The notes under the pieces: generated by a model | Seen by the model: only the letters and a program-made list of their open reading frames with translations | Database searches by the model: none | Told to the model about the DNA's origin: nothing | In this document: one piece after another, positions 35,050 to 44,257 of the stretch | Position numbering within the stretch: the stretch's first letter is position 1 | Layout of the letters: each line of letters opens with the position of its first letter | Origin: Pseudomaricurvus sp. HS19 | Lineage (GTDB): Bacteria; Pseudomonadota; Gammaproteobacteria; Pseudomonadales; Cellvibrionaceae | DNA length: 64,000 bases | Direction of reading: 5' to 3' | Assembly (NCBI RefSeq): GCF_009857815.1 | Contig: NZ_WVVW01000009.1 | Span: 36,558-100,557 of the forward strand | Position numbers and translations under genes: made by a program

Positions 35050-36612
35050 TCAGCGCAACATGGCCATACTCTCTTCGGCGAAGCCGGTACCGGCCTCGGT
35101 ATAGAAGTTGAATACCCGGTCGATACCGGCGGCGTGCAGCAGCTCGCTCTCGTCTTCGTAGCGGGCAATGGCGGCGATCTGTCCTTTGTAGCCCACCAGT
35201 TTTAACTGTTGGGTGACGTTGGTGGCGTCTTCCATGGAGGGGAGTGCCAGCAGTACCAGCCGCACCGTGCTGATGTCGTAACCCTCCCAGTAATCCGCGT
35301 CTTCACCATCCCCGACGCAGACGTGCATGCCTTGCTTCTTCTGGCGCACCACGCGCTGGCGGTCGGCATCCAGTCCCCACACCCGGTCCCCCAGATGTTG
35401 GTAGAGTGCTTCGTAGGCCCCTTTGCCCACCCGTCCCATACCGATCACCAGCACCTCCGCGCCGATGGGATAGGGGTAGACATCCCGGGGCAGGCGCTTG
35501 CTGCGTTCGTAGCTTTTCAGCCGGTGTTTGTAGCGGCTGTAAATGCTGTGGGCGTGGCGGTAGGTGCCGCTGGTCAGCGCAAAAGAGATGGAGACCGCCA
35601 GCGCCAGGGTCACCAGCCACTCCTTGTCCAGCCAGCCGTTGTCGACACTGATGGCCGCCACGATAAGGCCGAACTCACTGAAATTGGTCAGCGCCATGGA
35701 GGTGAGGTAGGCACTGCGGGCCCGCAGGCGCAGGCCGGAGAGCAGCAGCAGGAACAGCATGTACTTCAGCGGCAGCAACAGGCAGATGGCCAGTGCCATG
35801 GCCAGCATGCCCCAGTCCGGCAGGGCGGTGAAGCCGATGGAGAGGAAGAAGCCGATCAGGAACAGGTCCTTGAAGCTGAGCAGGGATTTGGCCAGCTCCG
35901 AGGCTTTGCTGTGACTGGCCAGCAGGATGCCCAGCAGCAGGGCACCGAGGTCACCCTTGATGTTAACCATGCTGAACAGCTCATAGCCGCCCAGGGCGAG
36001 GAAAAATCCCATCAGCGGCAGCAGCTCGCCGTGGCCGGCTTCCTGCAGCAAGCGTCCCAGCAGGGGCCGCAGCGGAATCAGCAATAACAACAGTGGGGCC
36101 CACAGGCTCGGTACCTTGCCGGTGGCAAACACCAGAAAACCCACAGCGACTATGTCCTGCATGACCAGGATACCGATGGCCAGCTTGCCGTGTCGGGTCT
36201 TCATCTCGCCGCTCTCTTCCAGCAGCTTCACCACGCACACGGTGCTGGAAAAGCTGCTGGCGAAGGCCAGCAGGGCGGCGGAGGAGAGTGACAGGTTGGT
36301 AAAACTGCTGAGTCCAACAGCGGCCGCCAGCATCAGCAGGCTGCCGCAGAGGATGATCCACAGCACCATGGCGGCGCTGGTACCGAGCCAGATCTCGGTG
36401 GTGAGCAGGTCCTTGATGTTGAGCTTCAGGCCGATGGAAAACAGCATCAGTGTGATGCCGATGTTGGCCAGGGTTTCGAGATTTTGTGCTGGCTGAAAGC
36501 CAAGGAAGTGCAGGGCAAAGCCGGCGGCCAGGTAGCCTACCAGGGGTGGCAGTGCCACGAGGCGCATGGCCAGTCCGCACGTAAAGGCGAACAGAATCCA
36601 GATAAAGTCCAT
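35050..36612 (-). CDS. Kef-type cation:proton antiporter with TrkA-N domain
   Basis: A 520-residue CPA2-family transporter. The N-terminal 370 residues hold about 12 hydrophobic segments, with GYLAAGFALHF and ANIGITLMLFSIGLKLN typical of the family. The C-terminal soluble domain has the nucleotide-binding motif VLVIGMGRVGKGAYEAL. It should exchange potassium or sodium for protons in the inner membrane. No glutathione-responsive partner (KefF/KefG) is visible. It is the last gene of the minus-strand ppk1-ppx run. Confidence 0.88.
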   Translation of the reverse strand: MDFIWILFAFTCGLAMRLVALPPLVGYLAAGFALHFLGFQPAQNLETLANIGITLMLFSIGLKLNIKDLLTTEIWLGTSAAMVLWIILCGSLLMLAAAVGLSSFTNLSLSSAALLAFASSFSSTVCVVKLLEESGEMKTRHGKLAIGILVMQDIVAVGFLVFATGKVPSLWAPLLLLLIPLRPLLGRLLQEAGHGELLPLMGFFLALGGYELFSMVNIKGDLGALLLGILLASHSKASELAKSLLSFKDLFLIGFFLSIGFTALPDWGMLAMALAICLLLPLKYMLFLLLLSGLRLRARSAYLTSMALTNFSEFGLIVAAISVDNGWLDKEWLVTLALAVSISFALTSGTYRHAHSIYSRYKHRLKSYERSKRLPRDVYPYPIGAEVLVIGMGRVGKGAYEALYQHLGDRVWGLDADRQRVVRQKKQGMHVCVGDGEDADYWEGYDISTVRLVLLALPSMEDATNVTQQLKLVGYKGQIAAIARYEDESELLHAAGIDRVFNFYTEAGTGFAEESMAMLR

Positions 36613-36615
36613 AAA

Positions 36616-36747
36616 TCAGGAGCTGCAGATACAGGGGTGGTGGTTACAGCCGGGGCTTTGCTCTGCGCCGGCACAGCGTTTACAGGTGCAGTTTAGTCAT
36701 TTCTCGCAGTCGATGGCCAGCGCGGGCTTGCCGCACGGCGCCGCCAT
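36616..36747 (-). pseudogene. Cysteine-rich metallothionein-like frame interrupted by TGA
   Basis: Between ppx and the antiporter gene a minus-strand frame starts at ATG 36747, reads MAAPCGKPALAIDCEK, meets TGA (36697-36699), and continues in frame LNCTCKRCAGAEQSPGCNHH then PCICSS to a stop three bases before the antiporter start. The second half has six cysteines and two histidines in 24 residues, in the pattern C-x-C-x2-C-A-x7-C-x-H-H-x-C-x-C, close to the C-terminal half of bacterial SmtA-type metallothioneins. A second ATG at 36700 reaches the same frame only after a +1 shift. Either it is decayed, the sequence has an indel, or expression needs recoding. Confidence 0.4.
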
Positions 36748-36769
36748 CAGACCAAAGGTGTAGTTGGGC

Positions 36770-38332
36770 TCACTGCGCCGGTGGCTCATGCAGGAACGAG
36801 AACGACAGCTGTATGCCGTGGGGCAGGAACTGCTCCTGTTCCGAGGTGAGGTCCGAGTGAAACAGCATCTCCCGCGCCTGCCACAGCGGCTGGAACTCCA
36901 GTTGCAGGGCAGTATTGCCCGGCGCACTGGCGTGATAGCTGTGCAGCACTTCGTTCTGGCGGAACTGGTTGAGGCGAATGGCCAGGCGCAGCAGCAGTGC
37001 CAACTTGAGGATGCGCTGCAGGCAGAAAACATCCAGCTCCGGCGCCTGTGACAGCTTCAGGGATTTGCGGTGGCAGAGTAGCAGGAAGGCGAGAATCTGC
37101 TGGCGCTCGCGATCAAAGCCGGCGAGGTTGGCATTACTGACGATGTAGGCGGCGTGCTTGTGGCATCCCATGTGATTGATCTGGCGTCCCGCTTCATGCA
37201 GCTGGCAGGCCCACTGCAACAGGTTGCGGTAGTCCGGGTGATCGAAGTCCCACTGTGGCGCGACGGTATCAAACAGCGCCAGTGCGGTTTGTTGTACCTT
37301 GCCGGCGTGCTCTTCGTCGCAGGCAAAGCGGCGGGCAATGATCTGTACCGAGTGGTGGCGATTGTCCTTCAGCTGCAGTCGCTCCTGGGTCTCCAGCAGC
37401 AGGCCTTCACGCAAGGCGGAGTCGCTGTAGTCCATGCTCTCAACGTCGAGCAGGTCGAACACCGCCAGCAGCACCGCCAGTCCACCACAGATGACGCTGC
37501 GCCGGTCTTCCGGCAATCCTGGCAGGTCGATCTGGTCAATGTGACCGCAGCGGATCAGTTGCTTTTTCAACTCTTCCAGCGCTGTCAGCGTCAGCGCGCC
37601 GCTGCTGATGCCGGCGCTCTCCACACATTGCGCTAACGCCTTGATGGTGCCGGAGGAGCCGATGGCCAGGTCCCAGCCGGTGGCCTGGTAGTGGGCGCGG
37701 ATCGCTTCCAGCTCCTGCTCGGCCTGCACGATGGCGGCATCAAACGCTTTGCGGGTGATGTTGCCATTGGCAAAAAAGCGCTGGCTGAAGCTGACGCAGC
37801 CCATGTTGCAGCTGTGCAGGTGCAGGGGTTGATGGTGCTCGCCAATGATCAGTTCGGTACTGCCGCCGCCAATATCCACCACCAGGCTGCGTCCACTGCG
37901 GTATTCGCCGTGGGACACGCCCTGATAGATCAGGCGAGCCTCTTCGATACCTTCGAGAATTTCAATGCGGCCGGGGATCAGCTTGCGCGCCGGTTTTACC
38001 AGGGCTTCGATATTGCGGGCGGCGCGGAAGGTGTAGGTGCCGGCGGCGCGGACGATATCGGGCTGGAAATCCTGCAGTATCTGGCCGAACAGGCCCAGGG
38101 TTTCCAACGCGCGGTCGATGGCTGGCTGGTCCAGGATGCCATCGGCGCTGAGACCGGCGGCAAGCTGTACCTTGCGCTTCTCCCGGTGGTAGGTCTTGAT
38201 CCCCTGCGGGCCCACTTCGGCCAGGGTCATGTGAAAACTGTTGGAGCCCAGGTCGAGCACCGCCACCCGGCGACTGCTGGCGGCGGATTCGGGCTCAACC
38301 GCCGTGGCGGAGGGGGTGGTGGGATCGGGCAC
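36770..38332 (-). CDS. ppx: Exopolyphosphatase (Ppx/GppA family)
   Basis: Releases phosphate from polyphosphate chains. The 520-residue protein has the family motifs LDLGSNSFHM near residue 27, DIGGGSTELIIGE near 150 and GSSGTIKA near 225, and the C-terminal HD-type helical domain. It starts at GTG 38332 after AGGA and lies 32 bases downstream of ppk1, so the two opposing enzymes of polyphosphate metabolism share an operon. Confidence 0.92.
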   Translation of the reverse strand: MPDPTTPSATAVEPESAASSRRVAVLDLGSNSFHMTLAEVGPQGIKTYHREKRKVQLAAGLSADGILDQPAIDRALETLGLFGQILQDFQPDIVRAAGTYTFRAARNIEALVKPARKLIPGRIEILEGIEEARLIYQGVSHGEYRSGRSLVVDIGGGSTELIIGEHHQPLHLHSCNMGCVSFSQRFFANGNITRKAFDAAIVQAEQELEAIRAHYQATGWDLAIGSSGTIKALAQCVESAGISSGALTLTALEELKKQLIRCGHIDQIDLPGLPEDRRSVICGGLAVLLAVFDLLDVESMDYSDSALREGLLLETQERLQLKDNRHHSVQIIARRFACDEEHAGKVQQTALALFDTVAPQWDFDHPDYRNLLQWACQLHEAGRQINHMGCHKHAAYIVSNANLAGFDRERQQILAFLLLCHRKSLKLSQAPELDVFCLQRILKLALLLRLAIRLNQFRQNEVLHSYHASAPGNTALQLEFQPLWQAREMLFHSDLTSEQEQFLPHGIQLSFSFLHEPPAQ

Positions 38333-38364
38333 GGCTCATCCTGCGTGGGGACTTCACTGGGGAA

Positions 38365-40503
38365 TCAATCGAAGTCGGTATCTCGGTTCTGGTTTTCAAT
38401 TCTACTGAGATATTGGTGGATGGCAATTTGTGAGCGAATGCGACGCCCGGGGAGATCCACATAGGGGTTGGTCTGGTTATAGTCCAGCCGCCGCGCCTTG
38501 CAGTTGTCTTTCATCTGCAGGTCAAAAATTTCCAGGATCTGGCGGCGCAGGTGGCGGTCGTAGATGGGCACGCCCACCTCCACCCGGTGTTCAATGTTGC
38601 GCTTCATCAGGTCGGCGGAGGTGATGTACACCAGCGGATCGCCCTGGTTGCCAAAGATCATCACCCGCGCGTGTTCCAGGAACTGGTCGACGATGCTGTG
38701 CACTTCAATGCGGTCGCTGATGCCCGGGTCTTCGGTGCGCAGGGAGCACATGCCGCGCACGATCATCTTCACCTCAACACCGGCGTTGGAGGCTTTGCAC
38801 AGCAGGCGGGCGATGCCGTTGTCACAGAGGTTGTTGGCCTTGATATGGATGGAGGCGGCTTTACCGGCGGTGGCCGCGGCTATCTCGTCCTCTATCAGCT
38901 GGCTGATCTTTTCCCGGCAGTTAATGGGCGACACCATCAGGTGGTTGAACTGATAAGGCTTGTAGCTGCGGTGGATAAATTCAAACACCTGGGCCACTTC
39001 ACGGGTGATCTCCTCGTGGGCGGTGAAGTAGCTGTAGTCGGTATAGATACGGGCATTGCCTTCGTGGAAGTTGCCGGTGCCGATATGGGCGTAGCGTTTT
39101 AACTGGCCGCCCTCCTTGCGCTCAATCAGGCACAGCTTGGAGTGCACCTTGAGGGTGGGAATACCGAAGGCCACGTTAATGCCTACACTCTCCAGTTGCT
39201 TGGAGAGTTCAATGTTGTTGTGCTCGTCGAAGCGCGCCTGCAGCTCCACCACCACGGTGACCTTCTTGCCGTTGCGGGCTGCATCGCAGAGGGAGTGCAG
39301 CACGCGGGAGTTCTTTGCCACCCGGTAGATATTAATGGTGATTTTCTGCACCCGCGGGTCAAAGGCGGCCTGCCGCAACAACTCGGTAAAGTAGCCAAAG
39401 GAGTGGTAGGGATAATAGAGCAGGATATCCTCGTGGGCGATGGCATCGAGGGCGTTGTCAAAGCTGTCAAAGGCGGCGCTGCGAATGGCGGGCAGCTTGC
39501 GATGCTCCAGCGACTTACCGCCCACATTGGGGAAGCCGATAAAATCGCGGAAGTTGCGATAGGGGCCGCTGGGAACAATGGAGTCGTGGGACGTGAACTT
39601 CAGCCGTTTGGCGAGAAAATCCAGCATCGACTGTGGCATATCCTGATCGTACACCAGCCGCACCGGCTCGGCGGTGAGACGGCGGCGCAGTCCGCGGGAC
39701 ATCTTGTCCAGCACACTCTGGTCGATGTCGCCACCGAGATTGAGTTCGGCATCGCGGGTCATCTTGAAGGAGTAGGCGCGGATCTCGCTGTAGGTGAATA
39801 CCGCCCCGAAAATATCGTTGAGGCAGTGCTTCATGGCGTCGTCCAGCAGCAGGAACTGCCGTTCACGGGCGTTGTTGGGGAGCAGGATAAAGCGCGAGGT
39901 CTCCTTGGTGGGGACTTCCACCACAGCGTGCTCGACGCCATCGTCGCTGAGCATCTCCACCGCCAGGTAGAAGGCGTCATCACTGAGCAGTGCCGGCAGG
40001 TCCATGCCGGCGTGAACGATGATCGGGCAGATGTAAGGCAGGGCTTCGCTTTTCATATAGCCCTTCAGCCAGCGTGACTGGTCTTCGCTGAGATCGGTAT
40101 GGGCCGTCAGGATGCTGATCTTGTTGGCCTTCAGCTCGCGACTCACCTCCTTGTAGAGCTTGTCGAAGCGCTTGTTGAGGCGGAACACCTTGTCCTGGAT
40201 GTCGTGCAGCAGCTGGGCGTCGTCAACGCCGTCGTCGGAGCTCTCGTATTCCAGGTGAGGGAAGAGAATACGGCGCCGTACGTCGGCCACCCGCACACGG
40301 AAGAATTCGTCCATGTTGTTGGAGAAGATGCCGAGGAAGCGCATCCGCTCCACCACCGGATTGTTGCTGTCAGCGGCCTCCTGCAGCACCCGCTCGTTAA
40401 ACGCCAGCCAGCTCAGCTCCCGCGGCACAATGTGAATCGGCTGTTCCCCGGTATGGGCATCTGCAGTGGTCGGGGTGAAAGGGGTTTGCGGGGCTTGGGA
40501 CAT
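38365..40503 (-). CDS. ppk1: Polyphosphate kinase 1
   Basis: Reversibly polymerises the gamma-phosphate of ATP into polyphosphate. The 712-residue protein begins, after a short tail, with ELSWLAFNERVLQEA and LGIFSNNMDEFFRVR, and has the catalytic domains with VHSKLCLIER and HIGTGNFHEGNARIYTDYS, where the phosphorylated and second active-site histidines lie. The start is ATG 40503 with GAGGAA 6 bases upstream; the in-frame extension to 40791 is not protein-like. A PhoB-box-like site lies 60 bases upstream. Confidence 0.95.
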   Translation of the reverse strand: MSQAPQTPFTPTTADAHTGEQPIHIVPRELSWLAFNERVLQEAADSNNPVVERMRFLGIFSNNMDEFFRVRVADVRRRILFPHLEYESSDDGVDDAQLLHDIQDKVFRLNKRFDKLYKEVSRELKANKISILTAHTDLSEDQSRWLKGYMKSEALPYICPIIVHAGMDLPALLSDDAFYLAVEMLSDDGVEHAVVEVPTKETSRFILLPNNARERQFLLLDDAMKHCLNDIFGAVFTYSEIRAYSFKMTRDAELNLGGDIDQSVLDKMSRGLRRRLTAEPVRLVYDQDMPQSMLDFLAKRLKFTSHDSIVPSGPYRNFRDFIGFPNVGGKSLEHRKLPAIRSAAFDSFDNALDAIAHEDILLYYPYHSFGYFTELLRQAAFDPRVQKITINIYRVAKNSRVLHSLCDAARNGKKVTVVVELQARFDEHNNIELSKQLESVGINVAFGIPTLKVHSKLCLIERKEGGQLKRYAHIGTGNFHEGNARIYTDYSYFTAHEEITREVAQVFEFIHRSYKPYQFNHLMVSPINCREKISQLIEDEIAAATAGKAASIHIKANNLCDNGIARLLCKASNAGVEVKMIVRGMCSLRTEDPGISDRIEVHSIVDQFLEHARVMIFGNQGDPLVYITSADLMKRNIEHRVEVGVPIYDRHLRRQILEIFDLQMKDNCKARRLDYNQTNPYVDLPGRRIRSQIAIHQYLSRIENQNRDTDFD

Positions 40504-40562
40504 CCGGAATTCCTCGGTACAGATCGTCTCGCGGCAGCGATGCTGCAGCTTGCCTGTCGTCT

Positions 40563-40580
40563 GTGACAGTTCCATGACAG
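40563..40580 (-). promoter_or_regulatory. Pho box (PhoB-binding-type repeat) upstream of ppk1
   Basis: On the minus strand CTGTCAT-GGAA-CTGTCAC: two 7-base half-sites in direct repeat with 11-base period, as in the PhoB consensus. It lies 60 bases before the ppk1 ATG, where a phosphate-starvation activator would act. Confidence 0.6.
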
Positions 40581-40740
40581 TCACTGGGCTGTTGCGCCTT
40601 ACACTAACGCCGAAGGCGGGTGGCAGCAAGCGTCCACCGTGCTTGCCCCGGGGCTGGGGGGCGCATAGGGTAATTTTGCACTGAGGTCGCCCAAGACCTA
40701 GTACAAAGCGGTAATAGGATGCGACAAAATCGCCATCGTG

Positions 40741-40746
40741 TATAAT
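40741..40746 (+). promoter_or_regulatory. Likely -10 element of the AraC/GlxA-type regulator gene
   Basis: A perfect TATAAT in GTGTATAATCGG, 30 bases before the ATG at 40777. No good -35 is seen, which is common for activator-dependent or autoregulated promoters. Confidence 0.5.
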
Positions 40747-40776
40747 CGGCGATCCTGTTGGGCTACGGATTTGAAC

Positions 40777-41760
40777 ATGTCTGCTAACCATCCGGCAAAA
40801 CGGGTTGCGGTGCTGGCCACGGATCAGGTCAGTGGCGGCAACCTGCTGACCTGTCGAGACATCCTTTACGGTATTCAGTGGCGCGCTGAGCGGCTCTCCG
40901 ATTCCAGGCTGGAGTTTGCCCTGTTATCGCCCGATGGTGAGCCGGTAACCTCCTACAGTGGCAGCCGCATCAGCGTTGATGGCGCCCTGGATGATCGCGA
41001 GTGGGATGTGATTATCTTCCCCCACCTGTGGATCCGCCCCGAGGTGCTTGAGCCCCTGCAGCCGCAGATCCGCGCCTGGATGCGCCCCCACCTGGCCCGT
41101 GACCGCATGGTGGTGGGCATGGGGTGCGGCATCTACTGGGTGGCGGGTACCGGCTACCTGGACGGGCGTGAGGCTACCACCTACTGGCGTGAGCATGACC
41201 ACTTTGCGGAGATGTTCCCGGGCGTGTTGTGGCAGAAAGACAAGGTGATCTCCGAGAGCGGCAATGTTTACTGCACGTCGGGGGGAACCGCCATGGCGGA
41301 CCTGTTGCTGAACCTGGCCATCCGTCTGTTCGGTGATGGGGTGGCGCGGGGGATCAGTCGTGACATCCTGTTTGATATTCGCCGCAGCTACGATTTTGCC
41401 CCGCTGAAAATCAACCGCCAGCGCCATCACGGCGATCGCCTGATCGAGCAGGTGCAGGTGTGGCTGGAGACCCGCTACAGCGAGGATGTCAGGCTGGCGG
41501 ATGTGGCGGAACAGCACGGCATGAGCCTGCGCAATTTTGCCCGCCGTTTCAACTCCGCCACCGGTGAAAAGCCCCTCGCCTACCTGCAGCGTATTCGCCT
41601 GGAGGCGGCGCGGGATCTGCTGGTGCACAGCGACAAGAGCATTAAACATATTTCCCTGGATGTGGGTTACAGCGATAGCAGCTACTTCTGCCGCCTGTTC
41701 CGCACCCAGGTGGGGGTGACCCCGGCGGCCTATCGCAAGCAGTTCTGCGGTGAACCCTGA
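40777..41760 (+). CDS. GlxA-type AraC-family transcriptional regulator
   Basis: A 327-residue regulator. The N-terminal 190 residues form a DJ-1/PfpI-like domain (VAVLATDQVSGGNLLTCRDI; VVGMGCGIYWVAGTGYLDGREATTYW). The C-terminal 100 residues hold two AraC helix-turn-helix motifs (RLADVAEQHGMSLRNFARRF; IKHISLDVGYSDSSYFCRLF). Relatives control amine, arginine or glycine-betaine catabolism; the ligand is unknown. It is divergent from ppk1. Confidence 0.88.
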   Translation: MSANHPAKRVAVLATDQVSGGNLLTCRDILYGIQWRAERLSDSRLEFALLSPDGEPVTSYSGSRISVDGALDDREWDVIIFPHLWIRPEVLEPLQPQIRAWMRPHLARDRMVVGMGCGIYWVAGTGYLDGREATTYWREHDHFAEMFPGVLWQKDKVISESGNVYCTSGGTAMADLLLNLAIRLFGDGVARGISRDILFDIRRSYDFAPLKINRQRHHGDRLIEQVQVWLETRYSEDVRLADVAEQHGMSLRNFARRFNSATGEKPLAYLQRIRLEAARDLLVHSDKSIKHISLDVGYSDSSYFCRLFRTQVGVTPAAYRKQFCGEP

Positions 41761-41838
41761 CGGCAGCCGCCAGACAGTTATGACTAACGGCGTGCGTTGG
41801 GGCCGCCACGGAAACAACCTTTACACGGGGTGCAGCCC

Positions 41839-42291
41839 ATGCATTGTCCCTTTTGCGGTGCCGACGACACCAAGGTAATCGATTCCCGCCTGGTGGCTGA
41901 CGGCGACCAGGTGCGCCGCCGCCGCGAGTGCCTCTCCTGTCGCGAGCGTTTTACCACCTATGAGACGGCGGAGCTGCTGTTGCCCAAGGTCATCAAGCAG
42001 GACGGTTCCCGCGAGCCTTTTGACGAAGACAAGCTGCGGGCGGGCTTTATGCGGGCATTGGAGAAGCGCCCGGTGAGTGTGGAGAAAGTGGAAACCGCCG
42101 TCAGCCAGATCAAGCACAAGCTGCAGGCCACCGGTGAACGCGAGGTGCCCTCCATCCTGATCGGTGAATCGGTGATGGAGCAGCTGCGCGCCCTGGATGA
42201 AGTGGCCTACGTGCGTTTTGCCTCCGTTTACCGCCGCTTCAAGGACCTGAATGAATTCCGTGAGGAGATCGACCGGCTGGAGCGCAGCTGA
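41839..42291 (+). CDS. nrdR: Transcriptional repressor NrdR
   Basis: Zinc and ATP-cone repressor of ribonucleotide reductase genes. The 150-residue protein starts [17 protein letters not shown], with the zinc ribbon closed by [12 protein letters not shown], and continues with the ATP cone ([27 protein letters not shown]). ATG 41839 follows GGGG; an upstream in-frame start at 41797 lacks support. It leads the nrdR-ribD-ribE cluster, as in many gammaproteobacteria. Confidence 0.96.
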   Translation: MHCPFCGADDTKVIDSRLVADGDQVRRRRECLSCRERFTTYETAELLLPKVIKQDGSREPFDEDKLRAGFMRALEKRPVSVEKVETAVSQIKHKLQATGEREVPSILIGESVMEQLRALDEVAYVRFASVYRRFKDLNEFREEIDRLERS

Positions 42292-42317
42292 GTCGCGCCG
42301 CCACGAATACAACACCC

Positions 42318-43436
42318 ATGACAGACCTCACCGATCGCAAACACATGGCCAGGGCACTGCAGCTGGCTGAACTGGGACTCTATTCCACCATGCCCAACCC
42401 CCGGGTGGGCTGCGTACTGGTGCGCGATGGCCGGGTGGTGGGCGAGGGCTGGCACCGCCGCGCCGGCGAGGGGCATGCCGAAGTGAATGCGCTGGCCGCC
42501 GCCGGTGACGCCGCCCGCGGTGCCACTGCCTATGTCACCCTCGAGCCCTGCAGCCATACCGGCAAGACCGGTCCCTGCTGCGAGGCGCTGGTACAGGCCG
42601 GTGTCAGCCGCGTGGTCTACGCCATGGAGGATCCCAATCCGCAGGTGGCGGGCCGCGGCCTGGCGCACCTGCTGCAGGCGGGGATTGAGGTGGATGGTCC
42701 GCTGCTTGAAGAGCAGGCCTGGGGCCTTAATCCCGGCTTTATCCGCCGCATGGAGAGCGGGCGCCCGTTTGTACGCTGCAAGATGGCTATGAGTCTCGAT
42801 GGTCGCACCGCCATGGCCAGCGGCGAGAGCAAGTGGATCACCGGTCCGCGGGCCCGCGCCGACGTGCAGAAGCTGCGCGCCCGCAGCTGCGCCATTATCA
42901 CCGGTATTGACTCCATCGACCTGGACGATGCCTCCCTTAATGTGCGGGCAGAGGAGCTGAAACTGGCCGATGCGGCCCTGGCGGCCTCAGTGCAGCCGCT
43001 GCGGGTGGTGCTGGATAGCAAACAACGACTACGTCCGCCGGCGAAAGTGTTACAATCGCCGCCCCTCACGCTGGTGGTCTCTGCCATGGCGGAGCCGAAT
43101 ACGGCCCTGACTGGCCTGGACGGGGTGGAGCAACTGAGCCTGCCCGACCGCGATGGCCGTATCGGCCTGCGGGCACTGCTGGCAGAACTGGCGGCGCGCC
43201 AGTGCAACGAGGTGCTGGTGGAGGCCGGGGCAACCCTGGCGGGGGCATTCCTGCGTCAGGGGCTGCTGGACGAGCTGGTTATCTATGTGGCGCCGAAGCT
43301 GCTGGGCAGCAGTGCGCGGCCACTGTTCGAGCTGCCGCTGGACACTATGGCCAAACAGTTGCCGGTGTCGATCCGCGATATGCGGGCGGTGGGCAGCGAC
43401 TGGCGTATCACGGCGGTGCCCGACCCGGATGCCTGA
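42318..43436 (+). CDS. ribD: Bifunctional riboflavin deaminase/reductase
   Basis: Steps two and three of riboflavin synthesis. The 372-residue protein has an N-terminal zinc deaminase (GHAEVNALAAAG, then PCSHTGKTGPCCEAL) and a C-terminal pyrimidine reductase (RPFVRCKMAMSLDGRTAM; ARSCAIITGIDSI). It follows nrdR after 26 bases and precedes ribE. Confidence 0.96.
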   Translation: MTDLTDRKHMARALQLAELGLYSTMPNPRVGCVLVRDGRVVGEGWHRRAGEGHAEVNALAAAGDAARGATAYVTLEPCSHTGKTGPCCEALVQAGVSRVVYAMEDPNPQVAGRGLAHLLQAGIEVDGPLLEEQAWGLNPGFIRRMESGRPFVRCKMAMSLDGRTAMASGESKWITGPRARADVQKLRARSCAIITGIDSIDLDDASLNVRAEELKLADAALAASVQPLRVVLDSKQRLRPPAKVLQSPPLTLVVSAMAEPNTALTGLDGVEQLSLPDRDGRIGLRALLAELAARQCNEVLVEAGATLAGAFLRQGLLDELVIYVAPKLLGSSARPLFELPLDTMAKQLPVSIRDMRAVGSDWRITAVPDPDA

Positions 43437-43498
43437 CCTGTAACCTGGGCGGCGGAAAGGCAGGCGCGGTGAAGCGAGACGAATGAGAGGCAGGATTT

Positions 43499-44164
43499 AT
43501 GTTCACAGGAATTGTTGAGGCGCTGGGTGAAATTGTGGCCCTGCAGCCCAGTGGCGGCGACCTGCGGGTGCGGGTGAAAAGCCATGGTCTCGACCTCGGC
43601 GATGTGGCCCTGGGGGACTCCATTGCCACCAACGGCGTCTGCCTGACGGTGGTGGAGCTGCCGGGGGATGGTTACTGGGCCGATGTCTCCCGCGAAACCC
43701 TGGAGTACACCACCGTCGGCGAGTGGAAGCTGGGCAGCCGGGTCAACCTGGAAAAGGCGCTGACGCCCCAGACCCGCCTCGGCGGCCACCTGGTGAGCGG
43801 CCATGTGGACGGCGTTGGCGAGGTGGTATCGCGCCATGCCGATGCCCGCTCCGAGCGCTTCCGCCTGCGGGCGCCCAAGGCGCTGGCAAAGTACATCGCC
43901 CACAAGGGCTCCATCTGTATTGATGGTACCAGTCTGACGGTCAATGCCGTGGACGGTGACGAGTTTGAACTGAATATCGTGCCCCACACGCTGGAGCGCA
44001 CCGTGATCGGCGGCTACAGCACCGGCACCCGCGTCAACCTGGAGGTGGACGTCATAGCCCGTTACCTTGAGCGGCTATTATTGGGTGACAAGGCGGCGGA
44101 CAGCAGCACCGGAGGCGGCATCGATATGGCCTTTCTGGCCGAGAACGGATTTCTGCAACGCTGA
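43499..44164 (+). CDS. ribE: Riboflavin synthase, alpha subunit
   Basis: Dismutates two dimethyl-ribityllumazine molecules into riboflavin. The 221-residue protein starts MFTGIVEALG and shows the two-fold repeat: GDSIATNGVCLTVV in the first half and GSICIDGTSLTVNAV in the second. GGCAGG precedes the ATG. No ribBA gene follows, unlike in Pseudomonas. Confidence 0.96.
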   Translation: MFTGIVEALGEIVALQPSGGDLRVRVKSHGLDLGDVALGDSIATNGVCLTVVELPGDGYWADVSRETLEYTTVGEWKLGSRVNLEKALTPQTRLGGHLVSGHVDGVGEVVSRHADARSERFRLRAPKALAKYIAHKGSICIDGTSLTVNAVDGDEFELNIVPHTLERTVIGGYSTGTRVNLEVDVIARYLERLLLGDKAADSSTGGGIDMAFLAENGFLQR

Positions 44165-44257
44165 GTCCCGCACGGCGGGCCAGTACTTGATGAATACGCC
44201 AGTGAGCCGGTGTGACCGGTAAGCGGGTGACGGTAATCGTGGAAAAGTGAGAAGAAC

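Noticed and set aside
36697..36699. In-frame TGA as a selenocysteine codon
   Set aside because: No convincing hairpin directly downstream was found by eye and the residues before the TGA are not a known selenoprotein context; a frameshift or decay explains the data more simply.
43437..43498. FMN riboswitch before ribE
   Set aside because: The gap is only 62 bases, too short for the element, and none of its conserved blocks is visible there or between ribE and ribH.
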